A DNA stretch of 27,800 nt from DATGEO01 sp035310015 (GCA_035310015.1 DATGEO010000173.1:1-27800); one strand, 5' to 3'; shown: positions 7,557-16,642, counted from the stretch's first letter. The notes: a model not told the origin generated them from the sequence alone. Numbers and translations: made by a program.

Positions 7557-9821
7557 TCACTCCACCAATCTGGCCTCGACCGTGGCCGTGCTGATGCCGT
7601 AGTCGCTCCCGATCGCCGTCCGGGCGCCGCCCCCCGCCGAGATCGACAGAGTCCCGCAGTCGACCGCGCCGGCGATCGTGGAGGTTCCGTTGACGGTGTC
7701 CGTCACCGTCCCGGGCCAGAAGATCGAGCCGAGCAGCCAGTGCTCGGCCGACGTCCCCTTGATCGCGATCTGGCCAGTGGCCGACGACGGCGCGTAGAGG
7801 AGCAGGTTCCAGCAGGAGCGGTCGCCGGACGGGCACCAGCTCGACCCGCCGAGGCAGCTCGCGTCGGGGCTGGCGCTGGGGTCCTGGGAGCACGGCGCGG
7901 CGAACCAGGAGTAGTTGGTGTCGACTTTCCCGGAGGCCGGGTCGCTGCCAAACCGGCAGGTCGTGACCGCGCACACGGTGCTGGCTCCGGCCAGGCAGCT
8001 GCCGGACGAGAAACCCGCCTGGTTGACGAACTCGATGGTCACGTCGCGGGCGAGCAGCTCGCCGCCGTTGAGGCAGATGCCCCCTCCGCCGGCGAACCCG
8101 AACCCGTTGAAGTAGTAGAAGCCGGGGTCGAGCACGGCTCCGACGGAGGCGATCTTGAACGTTGCCACCGAAAGGGACCAGGTGGTGGCAGCGGTTGCGC
8201 TCACGGTTTCGCTGGCGACGGCAGCAGGCAGGTCGGTGCGGAACTCCGACCCGAAGCCGTTGTTCGCATCGTTCGCGAGGCTGCTCCAGGCCGCTTCCGG
8301 CGCATACGTCTGTCGAGGGCCGAGCTTGAAGCCGTTGTCGGTGATGACCAGCTCGCCGGCTTCGGCCGTCGCGGCAGCAGTGGAGATGGTCGCCGAGGTC
8401 GATGTCGTCGCGGTGGCAAAGCTGCCGGTCTGGTCGAGCGGAGAAACGGTGGCCATGCCGCTCCATTCGGTCAGCTGGCCCACGGCGATCACTCTGGTCG
8501 TGAACGTGACCGCGGTGATGGCGCCGGGATTGTTCGGGTAGTACCAGATCTCGACCCGGCCAGCCGTCCCCTGGTCGATCGCGACGGCTTGGACCCAGCC
8601 GGCGGGAGCCGTAAACGCGGTGGTCGTGGGATCCCCTTTCAGGGTGGCCACCAGCAGGTCCCCGGCGGTGCTCGCCGCAGGAAGGGTCAGCGTCGGGTTC
8701 TTGGCCTTCGCCGCCTCGGCTCCGGTCTCCACGCCCACCGCACCGCCGGCGACCGCGGCGAGGTTCAGGTAGCCGTAGCAGCTCGGCTTGAAGTGCCAGA
8801 AACCGCTTGCGTCCTTGACGGGTGCAGGCGCCTGGCCGGTCCCCCAGGTGACGCCTCCGGCGACGATGTTGGAGTAGACCGTCCCGGCGCTGCACGCCGA
8901 GCCTCCGGTGCCCTGCAGCGTGGCGATCGCGCTGGGGTCGGTATTGGGGTCGGGCGGTAGGACGCTGGACAGCGGCGCCACCGGCTGCGGCCCGACACCC
9001 GCGCCGCACGGGTTGCCGTTGATCGCGGCGTCACCGGCCGACAGGTACGACGTACCGCCCCCGCAGGCTGGGGTGACGTGGCCGGAAAGCTCGTAGCCGT
9101 CGGAGCAGATCGCGTTCGACGAGCCGGCGCTCGCCCCGGCGACGCAGCTGCCGCCGGCGACGAGCCAGCTCTGCCCGTCGGCGTAGACGCTCGTGTTGCC
9201 GAGGCTCGAATAGGCGCCCGAATTGAGCCTCTGGTGCGCATACAGCGCGCAGGACCCGCTCAGGGTGATCGCGTTCTGCACCGCGATGTCACCGGCCACG
9301 TTCACCTGACCGCCGGTGCAGGTGAGCGTCGTCGCCGCCACCGCCGGCATCGACGCGGGCATGGCCTCGGCCACCGCGTACCGCGTCACGGTCGTGCTGG
9401 TCCTGCCTTCGACGCCGCCGAACGAGATCGGCAGGCTCAGCGTGAGGAGGACTTCGACCTGCTGCTCGTGCGCGTGGTACGGGTAGTAATAGTCCGCGCT
9501 CAGGCCGCCGGTGAAGGTGTCGGTGCCGTGGTAGGGCGTGGCGCAGGTTCCCGCCCCGATGGAAAGCGCACCCGTGCGCGTGCGCTGGGTGGCGAGGAAG
9601 GTGTCGGCCTCGGTGATGATCGTCGACGCGCCGGCCGCTGTACAGGACGTCGAGACTTGCAGCGCCGAGTCCAGCGCGGCCGAGTCGGCGAGCGTCTGCA
9701 GCTGATCCTTCTGCCACTCCACGGACCCGGCGAGCAGCACCAGCGCCGCCGATCCGATCAGCGCGAGCAGCGCCACGGCCACCAGCACCATCGCCTGGCC
9801 GGATTGTTTCCGCCGGCGCAT
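7557..9821 (-). CDS. TadG-like pilus-associated extracellular protein with probable inserted beta-sandwich domain
   Basis: The 754-residue protein opens with RRRKQSGQAMVLVAVALL and a membrane helix (10-31) followed by VEWQKDQLQTLADSAALD, the hallmark of the TadE/TadG-like N-terminus. The rest is extracytoplasmic, Gly/Ser/Thr-rich and carries many cysteines that could form disulphides. A segment at about 362-558 (STAGDLLVATLKGD, TAPAGWV, VEIWYYPNNPG, LTEWSGMATVSPLDQ) has the pattern of a secreted beta-sandwich module and interrupts the TadG-type sequence, which resumes with LDPGFYYFNGFGF. The ATG at 9821 shares one base with the stop of the preceding gene, so translation is coupled. Likely a pilus-tip or cell-surface component. 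Exact function and ligand are unknown. Confidence 0.8.
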   Translation of the reverse strand: MRRRKQSGQAMVLVAVALLALIGSAALVLLAGSVEWQKDQLQTLADSAALDSALQVSTSCTAAGASTIITEADTFLATQRTRTGALSIGAGTCATPYHGTDTFTGGLSADYYYPYHAHEQQVEVLLTLSLPISFGGVEGRTSTTVTRYAVAEAMPASMPAVAATTLTCTGGQVNVAGDIAVQNAITLSGSCALYAHQRLNSGAYSSLGNTSVYADGQSWLVAGGSCVAGASAGSSNAICSDGYELSGHVTPACGGGTSYLSAGDAAINGNPCGAGVGPQPVAPLSSVLPPDPNTDPSAIATLQGTGGSACSAGTVYSNIVAGGVTWGTGQAPAPVKDASGFWHFKPSCYGYLNLAAVAGGAVGVETGAEAAKAKNPTLTLPAASTAGDLLVATLKGDPTTTAFTAPAGWVQAVAIDQGTAGRVEIWYYPNNPGAITAVTFTTRVIAVGQLTEWSGMATVSPLDQTGSFATATTSTSATISTAAATAEAGELVITDNGFKLGPRQTYAPEAAWSSLANDANNGFGSEFRTDLPAAVASETVSATAATTWSLSVATFKIASVGAVLDPGFYYFNGFGFAGGGGICLNGGELLARDVTIEFVNQAGFSSGSCLAGASTVCAVTTCRFGSDPASGKVDTNYSWFAAPCSQDPSASPDASCLGGSSWCPSGDRSCWNLLLYAPSSATGQIAIKGTSAEHWLLGSIFWPGTVTDTVNGTSTIAGAVDCGTLSISAGGGARTAIGSDYGISTATVEARLVE

Positions 9822-10444
9822 CAGAACTCCATCCGGTCGACGGCCTGCGAGTCAAAGGTCAGCACCGTCGGGATTCCGAGGAAGTGGGCCAGCACCGGCT
9901 GCCACTTGAGCTTCAGATCGACGACGACGCGCTGATGCCCCGACGTCCGCACCGCGCTGCCGCTGGTCGCGGCGCAGGTGGGGCAGCTCCAGCGCGGAGA
10001 GGGATTGCCGCCGGTCGAGTCGAGCTCATAGATGAACACGTAGACGGTGTTGGGGTTGGTCGAGTTCGTGAGAGTGATCGTTCCGGGCTGGGTCGGATCG
10101 GCGTTGGCGACATACGTGCCGTACGACGGCGGCGAGCTGATGGCCGACGAGTCCTGGTAGACGACCGACACTCCGAGGGCGTCAAGGAGGTGCGCGCCGC
10201 CGATGACGGATGTCTGGGAGCACGGGGCGGCGAGCGCCGTGCACGGCGGCGGAAGGGTGTTGGAGCCGCTGTTGTCGTGGGCCGTGGCAAGCCGCGCCGT
10301 CTCGCGCGCCGCGCCGGACAGAAGGTTGTAGATGAGCACGCCTCGCCCGAGGTCGACCGTCGCCCCGATCAGCAGTAAAAGGATGGGAGCGATGAGCGCG
10401 AACTCGACCATGCTCTGGGCAAGGCCCGAACGTCTACCTACCAC
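9821..10444 (-). CDS. TadE-like pseudopilin (second copy)
   Basis: This 207-residue protein starts with GTG at 10444, which overlaps the upstream stop by 7 bases; GGGAGA lies 7 nt before it, which decides the start. The first Met (residue 12) would cut the conserved basic N-terminus GRRSGLAQSMVEFAL. A membrane helix (about 14-34) and the AARETARLAT motif are typical of TadE-like pseudopilins, minor pilin-like proteins processed by the Tad prepilin peptidase and needed for Flp assembly. The exported part includes a W-S-C-P-T-C-A cluster and other cysteines. Its stop shares a base with the tadG-like start. It may occupy the TadF position. Confidence 0.85.
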   Translation of the reverse strand: MVGRRSGLAQSMVEFALIAPILLLLIGATVDLGRGVLIYNLLSGAARETARLATAHDNSGSNTLPPPCTALAAPCSQTSVIGGAHLLDALGVSVVYQDSSAISSPPSYGTYVANADPTQPGTITLTNSTNPNTVYVFIYELDSTGGNPSPRWSCPTCAATSGSAVRTSGHQRVVVDLKLKWQPVLAHFLGIPTVLTFDSQAVDRMEF

Positions 10445-10962
10445 GACGTGGTCTCCCGGCTGGACCCGGAGATCGTGATCAGCCCGCCGAACAGGTTCAT
10501 GTCGTTGAAGCCGTAGAAGACGCCGACGTCGACCTCGGACTGGTACTGCGGGCTCGCGCTCCCGGTGCAGTTCGCGCTGGAGCCGCAGTAGACGGCCACG
10601 ATCGCCTGGCCGTCGACCGGCTTCGTGAAGTCGGTGCCGGCGACGAACGGCGGCGCATGGCCCACCTGCGTCGCGCAGACCACGTTCGAGGTCACGGCGG
10701 CGAGGTCGGCGGTGACGATGCTGCACATGCTGGCGATGCCCGGGCCGTCGGTGGCCGGCGTCTTGCCCGCGACGTATCGCGCGCCGTCGCGCGCGGCGTT
10801 GGACGTCGCCACGCCGATGGCGTAGCCGCGACCGACCTCGAGCACGCCCGCGACGAGCAGGATGAGGATGGGCAGAGCCACGGCGAACTCGACCATCGCC
10901 TGAGCGCGCGAGCGCCGATGGCCGGCCCGCCTGGGATCAGAGCTTGAGCTTGAGATTGCCAC
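10438..10962 (-). CDS. tadE: TadE-like pseudopilin (first copy)
   Basis: The 174-residue protein starts with GTG at 10962, 26 bases inside the end of the cpaE-like gene. A basic N-terminus (RRAGHRRSRAQAMVEFAV) leads into a hydrophobic helix (about 25-45) and the conserved N-A-A-R-D-G-A-R-Y-V segment of TadE. The rest is a short secreted domain with several cysteines. It is probably processed by a prepilin peptidase encoded elsewhere. The SD is weak, so translation likely depends on the overlapping upstream gene. It and the next gene are paralogous in N-terminal layout, but their exported domains differ. Confidence 0.86.
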   Translation of the reverse strand: MAISSSSSDPRRAGHRRSRAQAMVEFAVALPILILLVAGVLEVGRGYAIGVATSNAARDGARYVAGKTPATDGPGIASMCSIVTADLAAVTSNVVCATQVGHAPPFVAGTDFTKPVDGQAIVAVYCGSSANCTGSASPQYQSEVDVGVFYGFNDMNLFGGLITISGSSRETTSW

Positions 10963-12175
10963 CGATCAGGCGCGCGATGTCGGCCGCGCCTTTGGCCACG
11001 AGGGATGACGAGTCGCGCTGGACGAGCAGGGCGCCGGCGAGCGTCGCCTCTTCCGGCTTGTTGCCGTCGAAGCCGACGGTGACCGAGATCTGACGCCCGA
11101 GGACCGACTCAATTGCCGAGCGGTCCAACGGCGAGTGCGGCGTCCTCTGGTTCAAGACGATCTCGATCCGGTTGTCGGGCACGCCCATGATGTCGCGGAA
11201 GACGGTCAGCGTGCGGCGCGCGTCCGTCATCGCTGCGATCTCCGGCGGTACGACGATCACGAGGCACTGGGCTCGCTCGATGACCACCAGCGACGCCTCG
11301 GCGAGCGACGTGCCGAGGTCGGCGACGATGACCCGCTGGCCCGGCGCCACGATGTCGAGGACCCTGGTCGTCAGCTCGGCGTTGACCAGGTCGACCTCCT
11401 CCGGCCGCAGCGTCGCCGGCAGGACGCCGAGGCCGGACCGGTGGTTGACGATGGCGCCGCGCAGGTTCTTCGTGAAGTCGGCCTGCGGCGCCTTCGACGC
11501 GCTGGCGATCGAGCCGGTCGCGATCAGGTCGGCGAACAGGGCAGCGTGGCCGAACGGCTCCGACAGGTCCAGCAGCAGCACCTGCCGCGGATACTTCGAC
11601 GCCAGCACCGCCGCGGAGTTGATGGCGAGGGTGGTCGTGCCCGAGCCGCCCTTGGCCGAGAAGAAGGCCGTGATCGGCGCCGCGGCGCGCCAGGCCTCCT
11701 GCGCCTGGGCCGCGTCGGCCGCCGCCAGCTCCTGCTCCCACAGCTTGTCGAGGCCGATGCCGACGCGCTCGACGGCGGGCCCGAGGGCCTCCATCAGCCC
11801 GTCGCGGTCGAGGGTCAGCAGCGTGGCCTCGGTCAGGCCGTGGATGCTGGTCACGAAGCGGTCGCCGGTGCGGGGGGCGGGGAGGATCAAGAGGTCGCCC
11901 GGCTTGGGCCTGCGCGTGAGCACGACCTTCCCGGAGCCGTCGAGGATGGCGCCCTCGCAGGATCCCTCCGCGAGAAAGATGACCAAGTCGCCTCCGTGGC
12001 TGCCGAGGCGCAAAGTCTCGCCCGCCGCGAGGTTCACTTGGCGCATTCTCCGGGCGAGCGCGCGCAGCGCGCCATCGCCCAGCTCGGAGAAGACCGACGC
12101 CATCTCCAGGATGTGCGCGCGCTGCTGCAGCACCGACGGGGACTGTTCGTCCACAGGGGGTGATCCCGGATCCAC
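10937..12175 (-). CDS. CpaE/TadZ-like ATPase with N-terminal cyclic-nucleotide-binding-type domain
   Basis: The chosen start is GTG at 12175, with AGGAGG seven bases upstream, giving 412 residues. Residues about 30-150 resemble a Crp/Fnr-type beta-roll (FSELGDGALRALARRM, GETLRLGSHGGDLVIFLAEG, KPGDLLIL, a late TLDRDGLMEAL), although the glutamate of the usual phosphate-binding cassette is not evident. Residues about 170-410 are a ParA/MinD-like ATPase with a deviant Walker A, KGGSGTTTLAINSA, lacking the second lysine as in TadZ/CpaE proteins, plus LLLDLSEPFG and VIVADLGTS. TadZ/CpaE positions the Tad machine in the cell. The usual N-terminal receiver-like domain is replaced here. It is the first gene of the minus-strand tad operon and overlaps tadE. 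Nucleotide binding by the N-domain is unproven. Confidence 0.85.
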   Translation of the reverse strand: MDPGSPPVDEQSPSVLQQRAHILEMASVFSELGDGALRALARRMRQVNLAAGETLRLGSHGGDLVIFLAEGSCEGAILDGSGKVVLTRRPKPGDLLILPAPRTGDRFVTSIHGLTEATLLTLDRDGLMEALGPAVERVGIGLDKLWEQELAAADAAQAQEAWRAAAPITAFFSAKGGSGTTTLAINSAAVLASKYPRQVLLLDLSEPFGHAALFADLIATGSIASASKAPQADFTKNLRGAIVNHRSGLGVLPATLRPEEVDLVNAELTTRVLDIVAPGQRVIVADLGTSLAEASLVVIERAQCLVIVVPPEIAAMTDARRTLTVFRDIMGVPDNRIEIVLNQRTPHSPLDRSAIESVLGRQISVTVGFDGNKPEEATLAGALLVQRDSSSLVAKGAADIARLIGGNLKLKL

Positions 12176-12204
12176 CCGCGGTCCTCCTACCTCCCGCGCC
12201 CCGC

Positions 12205-12218
12205 GGTTCTCGCGAACC
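12205..12218. repeat. Small GNRA-loop hairpin in the cpaE-like leader
   Basis: On the minus strand GGTTC-GCGA-GAACC forms a 5-bp stem closed by a GCGA (GNRA-type) tetraloop. It lies 30 nt before the GTG start and 17 nt before AGGAGG. Its role, if any, is unknown. Confidence 0.45.
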
Positions 12219-12238
12219 TGGGAGCTCAAAACGCCGAT

Positions 12239-12266
12239 AATGTACCAACGTCCCCTCACATTTCCA
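12239..12266 (-). promoter_or_regulatory. Candidate promoter of the minus-strand tad operon
   Basis: Read on the minus strand, TGGAAA (12266-12261) and TACATT (12244-12239) are spaced by 16 bp and resemble housekeeping -35 and -10 boxes. Transcription would start near 12232, leaving a leader of about 57 nt with the GNRA hairpin and the AGGAGG site. This is pattern matching only. Confidence 0.45.
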
Positions 12267-12272
12267 CCGCGC

Positions 12273-12286
12273 ATCGCCCGGGCGAT
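12273..12286. promoter_or_regulatory. 14-bp perfect palindrome in the divergent tad promoter region
   Basis: ATCGCCCGGGCGAT is a perfect palindrome lying 6 bp upstream of the candidate -35 of the minus-strand tad operon and 72 bp before the HEAT-repeat gene. Its place between divergent pilus transcription units fits an operator for a dimeric regulator. It could be chance in GC-rich DNA. Confidence 0.45.
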
Positions 12287-12358
12287 TGTCCGGTCGGCCT
12301 GGCGGGGAGGCCAATCATTCGGCCCGGGGGACCCGGCGCCGACACCGCCCGACCGCTG

Positions 12359-13111
12359 GTGGCGGCGCAGGTCAATCAAGCGCTTTTGTCGGCGTTGACC
12401 GGCCAGGCGGCCGTCGTCGACGCCAGCGCCACCGACCTGCTCGCCAACGCCGACGCGGTGGCGCCGGCGATCGCTTTGGTGATGCACCGGCGCGGCATCA
12501 CGATGGCTCAGCAGTGGCGCGTCACCAACGCGATGCACCAGGCCGGTCTCGACGCCGAGATCCTCGACGCCCTGGCGAGCCCTGACGCGGCCACCCGGGA
12601 GGCTGCGGCCAAGCTGTGCGGCGCGCTGCGGCTCGCGGAGGCGGTTCCATGGCTCAGCGACCTGCTGGCCGACCCCGAGGAGCGGGTGCGAAGCGCGGCC
12701 GCCAGGGCACTCGGAAGCACCGGCGGCCGGAGGGCGGTCGACGCTCTCATGGCGTCCGCCGAGCGCTTCCCGGCCATGCGCCTGGCCGTCGACATCGCGC
12801 ACGGGGCGTCGGACATCGACCTCGATGGGCTCCTGCGATCGGAGCGGCGGCCACACGCCGTCGTGGTGGTCGCGCTGGCCTGCGGGCTGCGAGCCGACGC
12901 CCTGCGATTTCCGCGCCTGGTGGCCATGGCCCGGGACCCTGCCAACGAGCCCGAGGTCAGGGCCGCGGCCTGTCGCGCCCTCGGCATGATCGGGGACCGG
13001 GCGGCGGCCGGCGTGCTCCGGAATCTGAGCTCCGACCCAAATGAGGAGGTTTCAGCAGCAGCCGCGCACGCGCTGCGGCGTTACCATCCCGGCTTGTCGA
13101 GGCGCGCGTAA
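12359..13111 (+). CDS. HEAT-repeat protein preceding cpaF
   Basis: The protein has 250 residues from GTG at 12359. Residues about 75-125 and 190-245 hold repeated helix pairs of the HEAT/PBS type (ATREAAAKLCGAL, DPEERVRSAAARALGS, NEPEVRAAACRALGMIGD, DPNEEVSAAAAHALRRY). Such folds are protein-binding scaffolds, not enzymes. There is no signal or membrane segment. It lies 43 bp before cpaF on the same strand and is probably co-transcribed, suggesting an adaptor for the pilus motor or its controller. No SD precedes the GTG; an in-frame ATT at 12317, six bases after GGGGAGG, could be a rare alternative start adding 14 residues. Specific function is not known. Confidence 0.75.
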   Translation: MAAQVNQALLSALTGQAAVVDASATDLLANADAVAPAIALVMHRRGITMAQQWRVTNAMHQAGLDAEILDALASPDAATREAAAKLCGALRLAEAVPWLSDLLADPEERVRSAAARALGSTGGRRAVDALMASAERFPAMRLAVDIAHGASDIDLDGLLRSERRPHAVVVVALACGLRADALRFPRLVAMARDPANEPEVRAAACRALGMIGDRAAAGVLRNLSSDPNEEVSAAAAHALRRYHPGLSRRA

Positions 13112-13154
13112 TCCCCCGGCGACCCCTTAGGCGACCCACTTAGTCAGTGACCAG

Positions 13155-14651
<1,497 letters not shown>

Positions 14652-14658
14652 GGCGCCC

Positions 14659-16218
14659 GTGACCGACACCATGCATGCCGGCAGCGCGCTCGACGCCGAG
14701 GTTCTGGCGGACGTTGGTCACCAGCTGCGCAACCAGCTCAACGCGATCGTCGGGGCTGCCGGCCTGCTCCTGGAAACGGCGACGTCGAGCGATCAGCGAG
14801 AGCTGGCGTCGGTGGTTTTGACCGGAGCCGAGCAGGTGGCCGGGCTGATCGACGAGGTCCTCGACGCCGAGCTCATCCAGAGCGACAACTTCGAGCTCGC
14901 GCTGCATCCTTTCAACCTGCGGACGAGCGTCGAAGCCTGCATAGGCCGCGTGAGCGCCGGCGCAGCGGGCAAGGGCCTGACCATCGTCCTGCGCATCGCT
15001 GAGAACGTGCCGCCGCTGATCGTCTCCGACTCGCGGCGAATCGAGCAGGTCCTCCACTCGCTGCTGCGGCTCGCCGTCGAACACACCGGGCGGGGCGCGA
15101 TCGACGTCGCCCTGAGCAGCGAGCCGAGCGATGGACCGCTGCGGCTGCACATCACCATTCGCGTGCCGGGCCTCACGCTGTCGCAAGGCGTGCTCGACTC
15201 GGTGCTCGAGGGCGTCGAACCGCCGTCAGGCGTCGCACCCGGGGAGCGCCTCGCGATCCTCAGCCTGCACGTGGCCAAGCACATCATCGAGATGATGGAC
15301 GGCGAGCTCACGATCGGCCGCGACAGCAGCAACGGCGCCGGGCCGGAGATCGATTTCACCTTCCTCGCGATCGAGACGGCGGCCGGTGAACCGGGTGGCC
15401 AGTCGCTGGCCGGGATGCAGGTGCTGGTCGCCATGTCCGACCCGACGGAGCGGCGCGTGCTCGCGCTGCAGACCGAGCTCTGGGGCGCGCCGTCGACCGC
15501 GGCCGAGCCTTCGGAGATCGGCGCGCTTGTAGCGGCGGGTCACGCCTACGACGTCGTGCTGCTCGAGCACCGCAAGCCGGCAGTGGACGGGCTTGCCATC
15601 GCCGCGATCCTGCGCACGCGGCGCGGGCCCGAAGAGCTGCCCATCATCCTCATCGCGGCCGGCACGGTGGGCGAGGAGGAGGTGCTCGCGCAGGACAGCG
15701 GCAACGTCCAGGCCACGCTTCCGAAACCGGTAACGCCGCAGAAGCTGCGCGACGCGATGGCGCAGGTCGGGCTTCGCCGCGTCGTCGTGCCGGCGCCGGC
15801 GCTGGAGGCGGAAGCGCCCGCGGTGACGCTGAAGGTGCTGGTCGCGGACGACAACCAGCTCAACCAGAACATGCTCCGGCGTCAGATCGCCAAGCTCGGC
15901 CATCAGGTCGACGTGGTCTCCAACGGCAGGCAGGCGGTGGAGGCCGTCGAGCAGCAGCCGTACGACGCGCTGCTCATGGACGTGCTGATGCCCGAGATGG
16001 ACGGGCTGACCGCGGCGGCGGAGATCTGCCGGCGCTGGAGCCCGAGCACCCGCCCCCGGTTGATCGCGCTGACCGCGATGGCGGCGCCGGGTGACGAGGA
16101 GCGCTGCCGCAAGGCGGGCTTCGACGACTACATGAGCAAGCCCGTGCACCTGGACGAGCTGGCGGAGTCGCTGAGGGCGGCCGCCGGCTGGAGAGCGGTC
16201 CCGAAGATAGTCGGTTAG
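14659..16218 (+). CDS. Degenerate hybrid histidine kinase with two receiver domains
   Basis: The 519-residue protein starts with GTG at 14659, just after cpaF. A HisKA-like helix holds H21 (DVGHQLRNQLNAIVG). The ATPase-like domain (about 85-240) is decayed: the N-box reads QVLHSLLRLAVEHTG, with Leu in place of the metal-binding Asn, and neither DxGxG nor the GxGxG lid is present. Receiver 1 (about 252-370) has Glu303 where the phospho-Asp belongs (LLEHRKPAVDG) and lacks the acidic pair, but keeps K356. Receiver 2 (about 391-508) looks functional: D397-D398, D441 (LLMDVLMPEMDG), T472 and K494. It has no membrane or sensor domain. It may act as a phosphotransfer or docking protein for pilus control; kinase activity is doubtful. 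Confidence 0.85.
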   Translation: MTDTMHAGSALDAEVLADVGHQLRNQLNAIVGAAGLLLETATSSDQRELASVVLTGAEQVAGLIDEVLDAELIQSDNFELALHPFNLRTSVEACIGRVSAGAAGKGLTIVLRIAENVPPLIVSDSRRIEQVLHSLLRLAVEHTGRGAIDVALSSEPSDGPLRLHITIRVPGLTLSQGVLDSVLEGVEPPSGVAPGERLAILSLHVAKHIIEMMDGELTIGRDSSNGAGPEIDFTFLAIETAAGEPGGQSLAGMQVLVAMSDPTERRVLALQTELWGAPSTAAEPSEIGALVAAGHAYDVVLLEHRKPAVDGLAIAAILRTRRGPEELPIILIAAGTVGEEEVLAQDSGNVQATLPKPVTPQKLRDAMAQVGLRRVVVPAPALEAEAPAVTLKVLVADDNQLNQNMLRRQIAKLGHQVDVVSNGRQAVEAVEQQPYDALLMDVLMPEMDGLTAAAEICRRWSPSTRPRLIALTAMAAPGDEERCRKAGFDDYMSKPVHLDELAESLRAAAGWRAVPKIVG

Positions 16219-16224
16219 GTAGCG

Positions 16225-16300
16225 CCCCCTCCGGCCCGAGCCCGCGCCGCGGGCTGCGGCCACCTCCCCACCGCGTGGGGAGGGACGAGGCCGGAGGGGG
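16225..16300. terminator. Three-way-junction inverted repeat between convergent genes
   Basis: An outer perfect 12-bp stem (CCCCCTCCGGCC at 16225-16236 with GGCCGGAGGGGG at 16289-16300) encloses two further perfect hairpins: a 7-bp stem at 16239-16255 and an 8-bp stem at 16263-16283. It lies between the convergent hybrid-kinase and small-membrane-protein genes, where a bidirectional terminator is expected. No long T-tract flanks it, so a dispersed cruciform repeat is also possible. Confidence 0.6.
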
Positions 16301-16315
16301 GTGTTAGCTAAACGG

Positions 16316-16621
16316 CTAGCGGGCCGGCGCCCGCGAGGCGCGGGACTCGAGCAGCACGACGACGATCACGATCAGCCCGCCGAGCACCATGAGGCCGCCC
16401 AGCGCCTCGCCCTCGGTCCCTGTGGGCTGGAGGATGATCTGGATCATCGCCGCGCCGAACACGAGGATGTAGCTGAAGCCCAGCAGACGCACCCGCGGCG
16501 CGACGCGCTGCGGCTCGTCGCTCTTCCACGGCCGCTTGCCGACGATGAGAAGCCACGCGCCCATCAGCAGGGCCAGGGCGGCCAGGACGAGCGAGACGAG
16601 CTGGATGATGCTGGTGGTCAC
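16316..16621 (-). CDS. Small membrane protein of unknown function
   Basis: The 101-residue protein has three hydrophobic segments (about 5-27, 45-65 and 72-92), a short basic loop (GKRPWKSDEPQRVAPRVR) after the first, and a positively charged tail (ESRASRAPAR). The start is GTG at 16621. It is divergent from hisS with a 43-bp gap holding an 18-bp inverted repeat, and convergent with the hybrid kinase. I do not recognise the family. The hydrophobic pattern and strand-specific codon use support a real gene. Confidence 0.65.
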   Translation of the reverse strand: MTTSIIQLVSLVLAALALLMGAWLLIVGKRPWKSDEPQRVAPRVRLLGFSYILVFGAAMIQIILQPTGTEGEALGGLMVLGGLIVIVVVLLESRASRAPAR

Positions 16622-16624
16622 GGG

Positions 16625-16642
16625 CTCCGATAGTAATCGGAG
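16625..16642. promoter_or_regulatory. 18-bp inverted repeat in the divergent hisS promoter gap
   Basis: CTCCGAT-AGTA-ATCGGAG is a perfect 7-bp inverted repeat with a 4-bp centre. It starts 3 bp upstream of the small-membrane-protein start and ends 22 bp before hisS. AGTAATC occurs twice here (16632-16638 and 16647-16653). It could be an operator acting on either gene; no regulator is identifiable. Confidence 0.4.

Noticed and set aside
7545..8960. A 471-codon plus-strand frame opposite the tadG-like gene
   Set aside because: Arg/Gly-rich antisense translation without recognisable motifs; the minus-strand frame has a clear TadG N-terminus and coupled start.
10445..10726. N-terminal extension of the second TadE-like protein
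   Set aside because: The extra residues are an out-of-frame reading of the first tadE gene; the GTG at 10444 with GGGAGA upstream restores the usual TadE N-terminus.
12176..12856. N-terminal extension of the cpaE-like gene to an upstream ATG
   Set aside because: The extension runs antisense through the HEAT-repeat gene and is not domain-like; the GTG at 12175 has an AGGAGG at ideal spacing.
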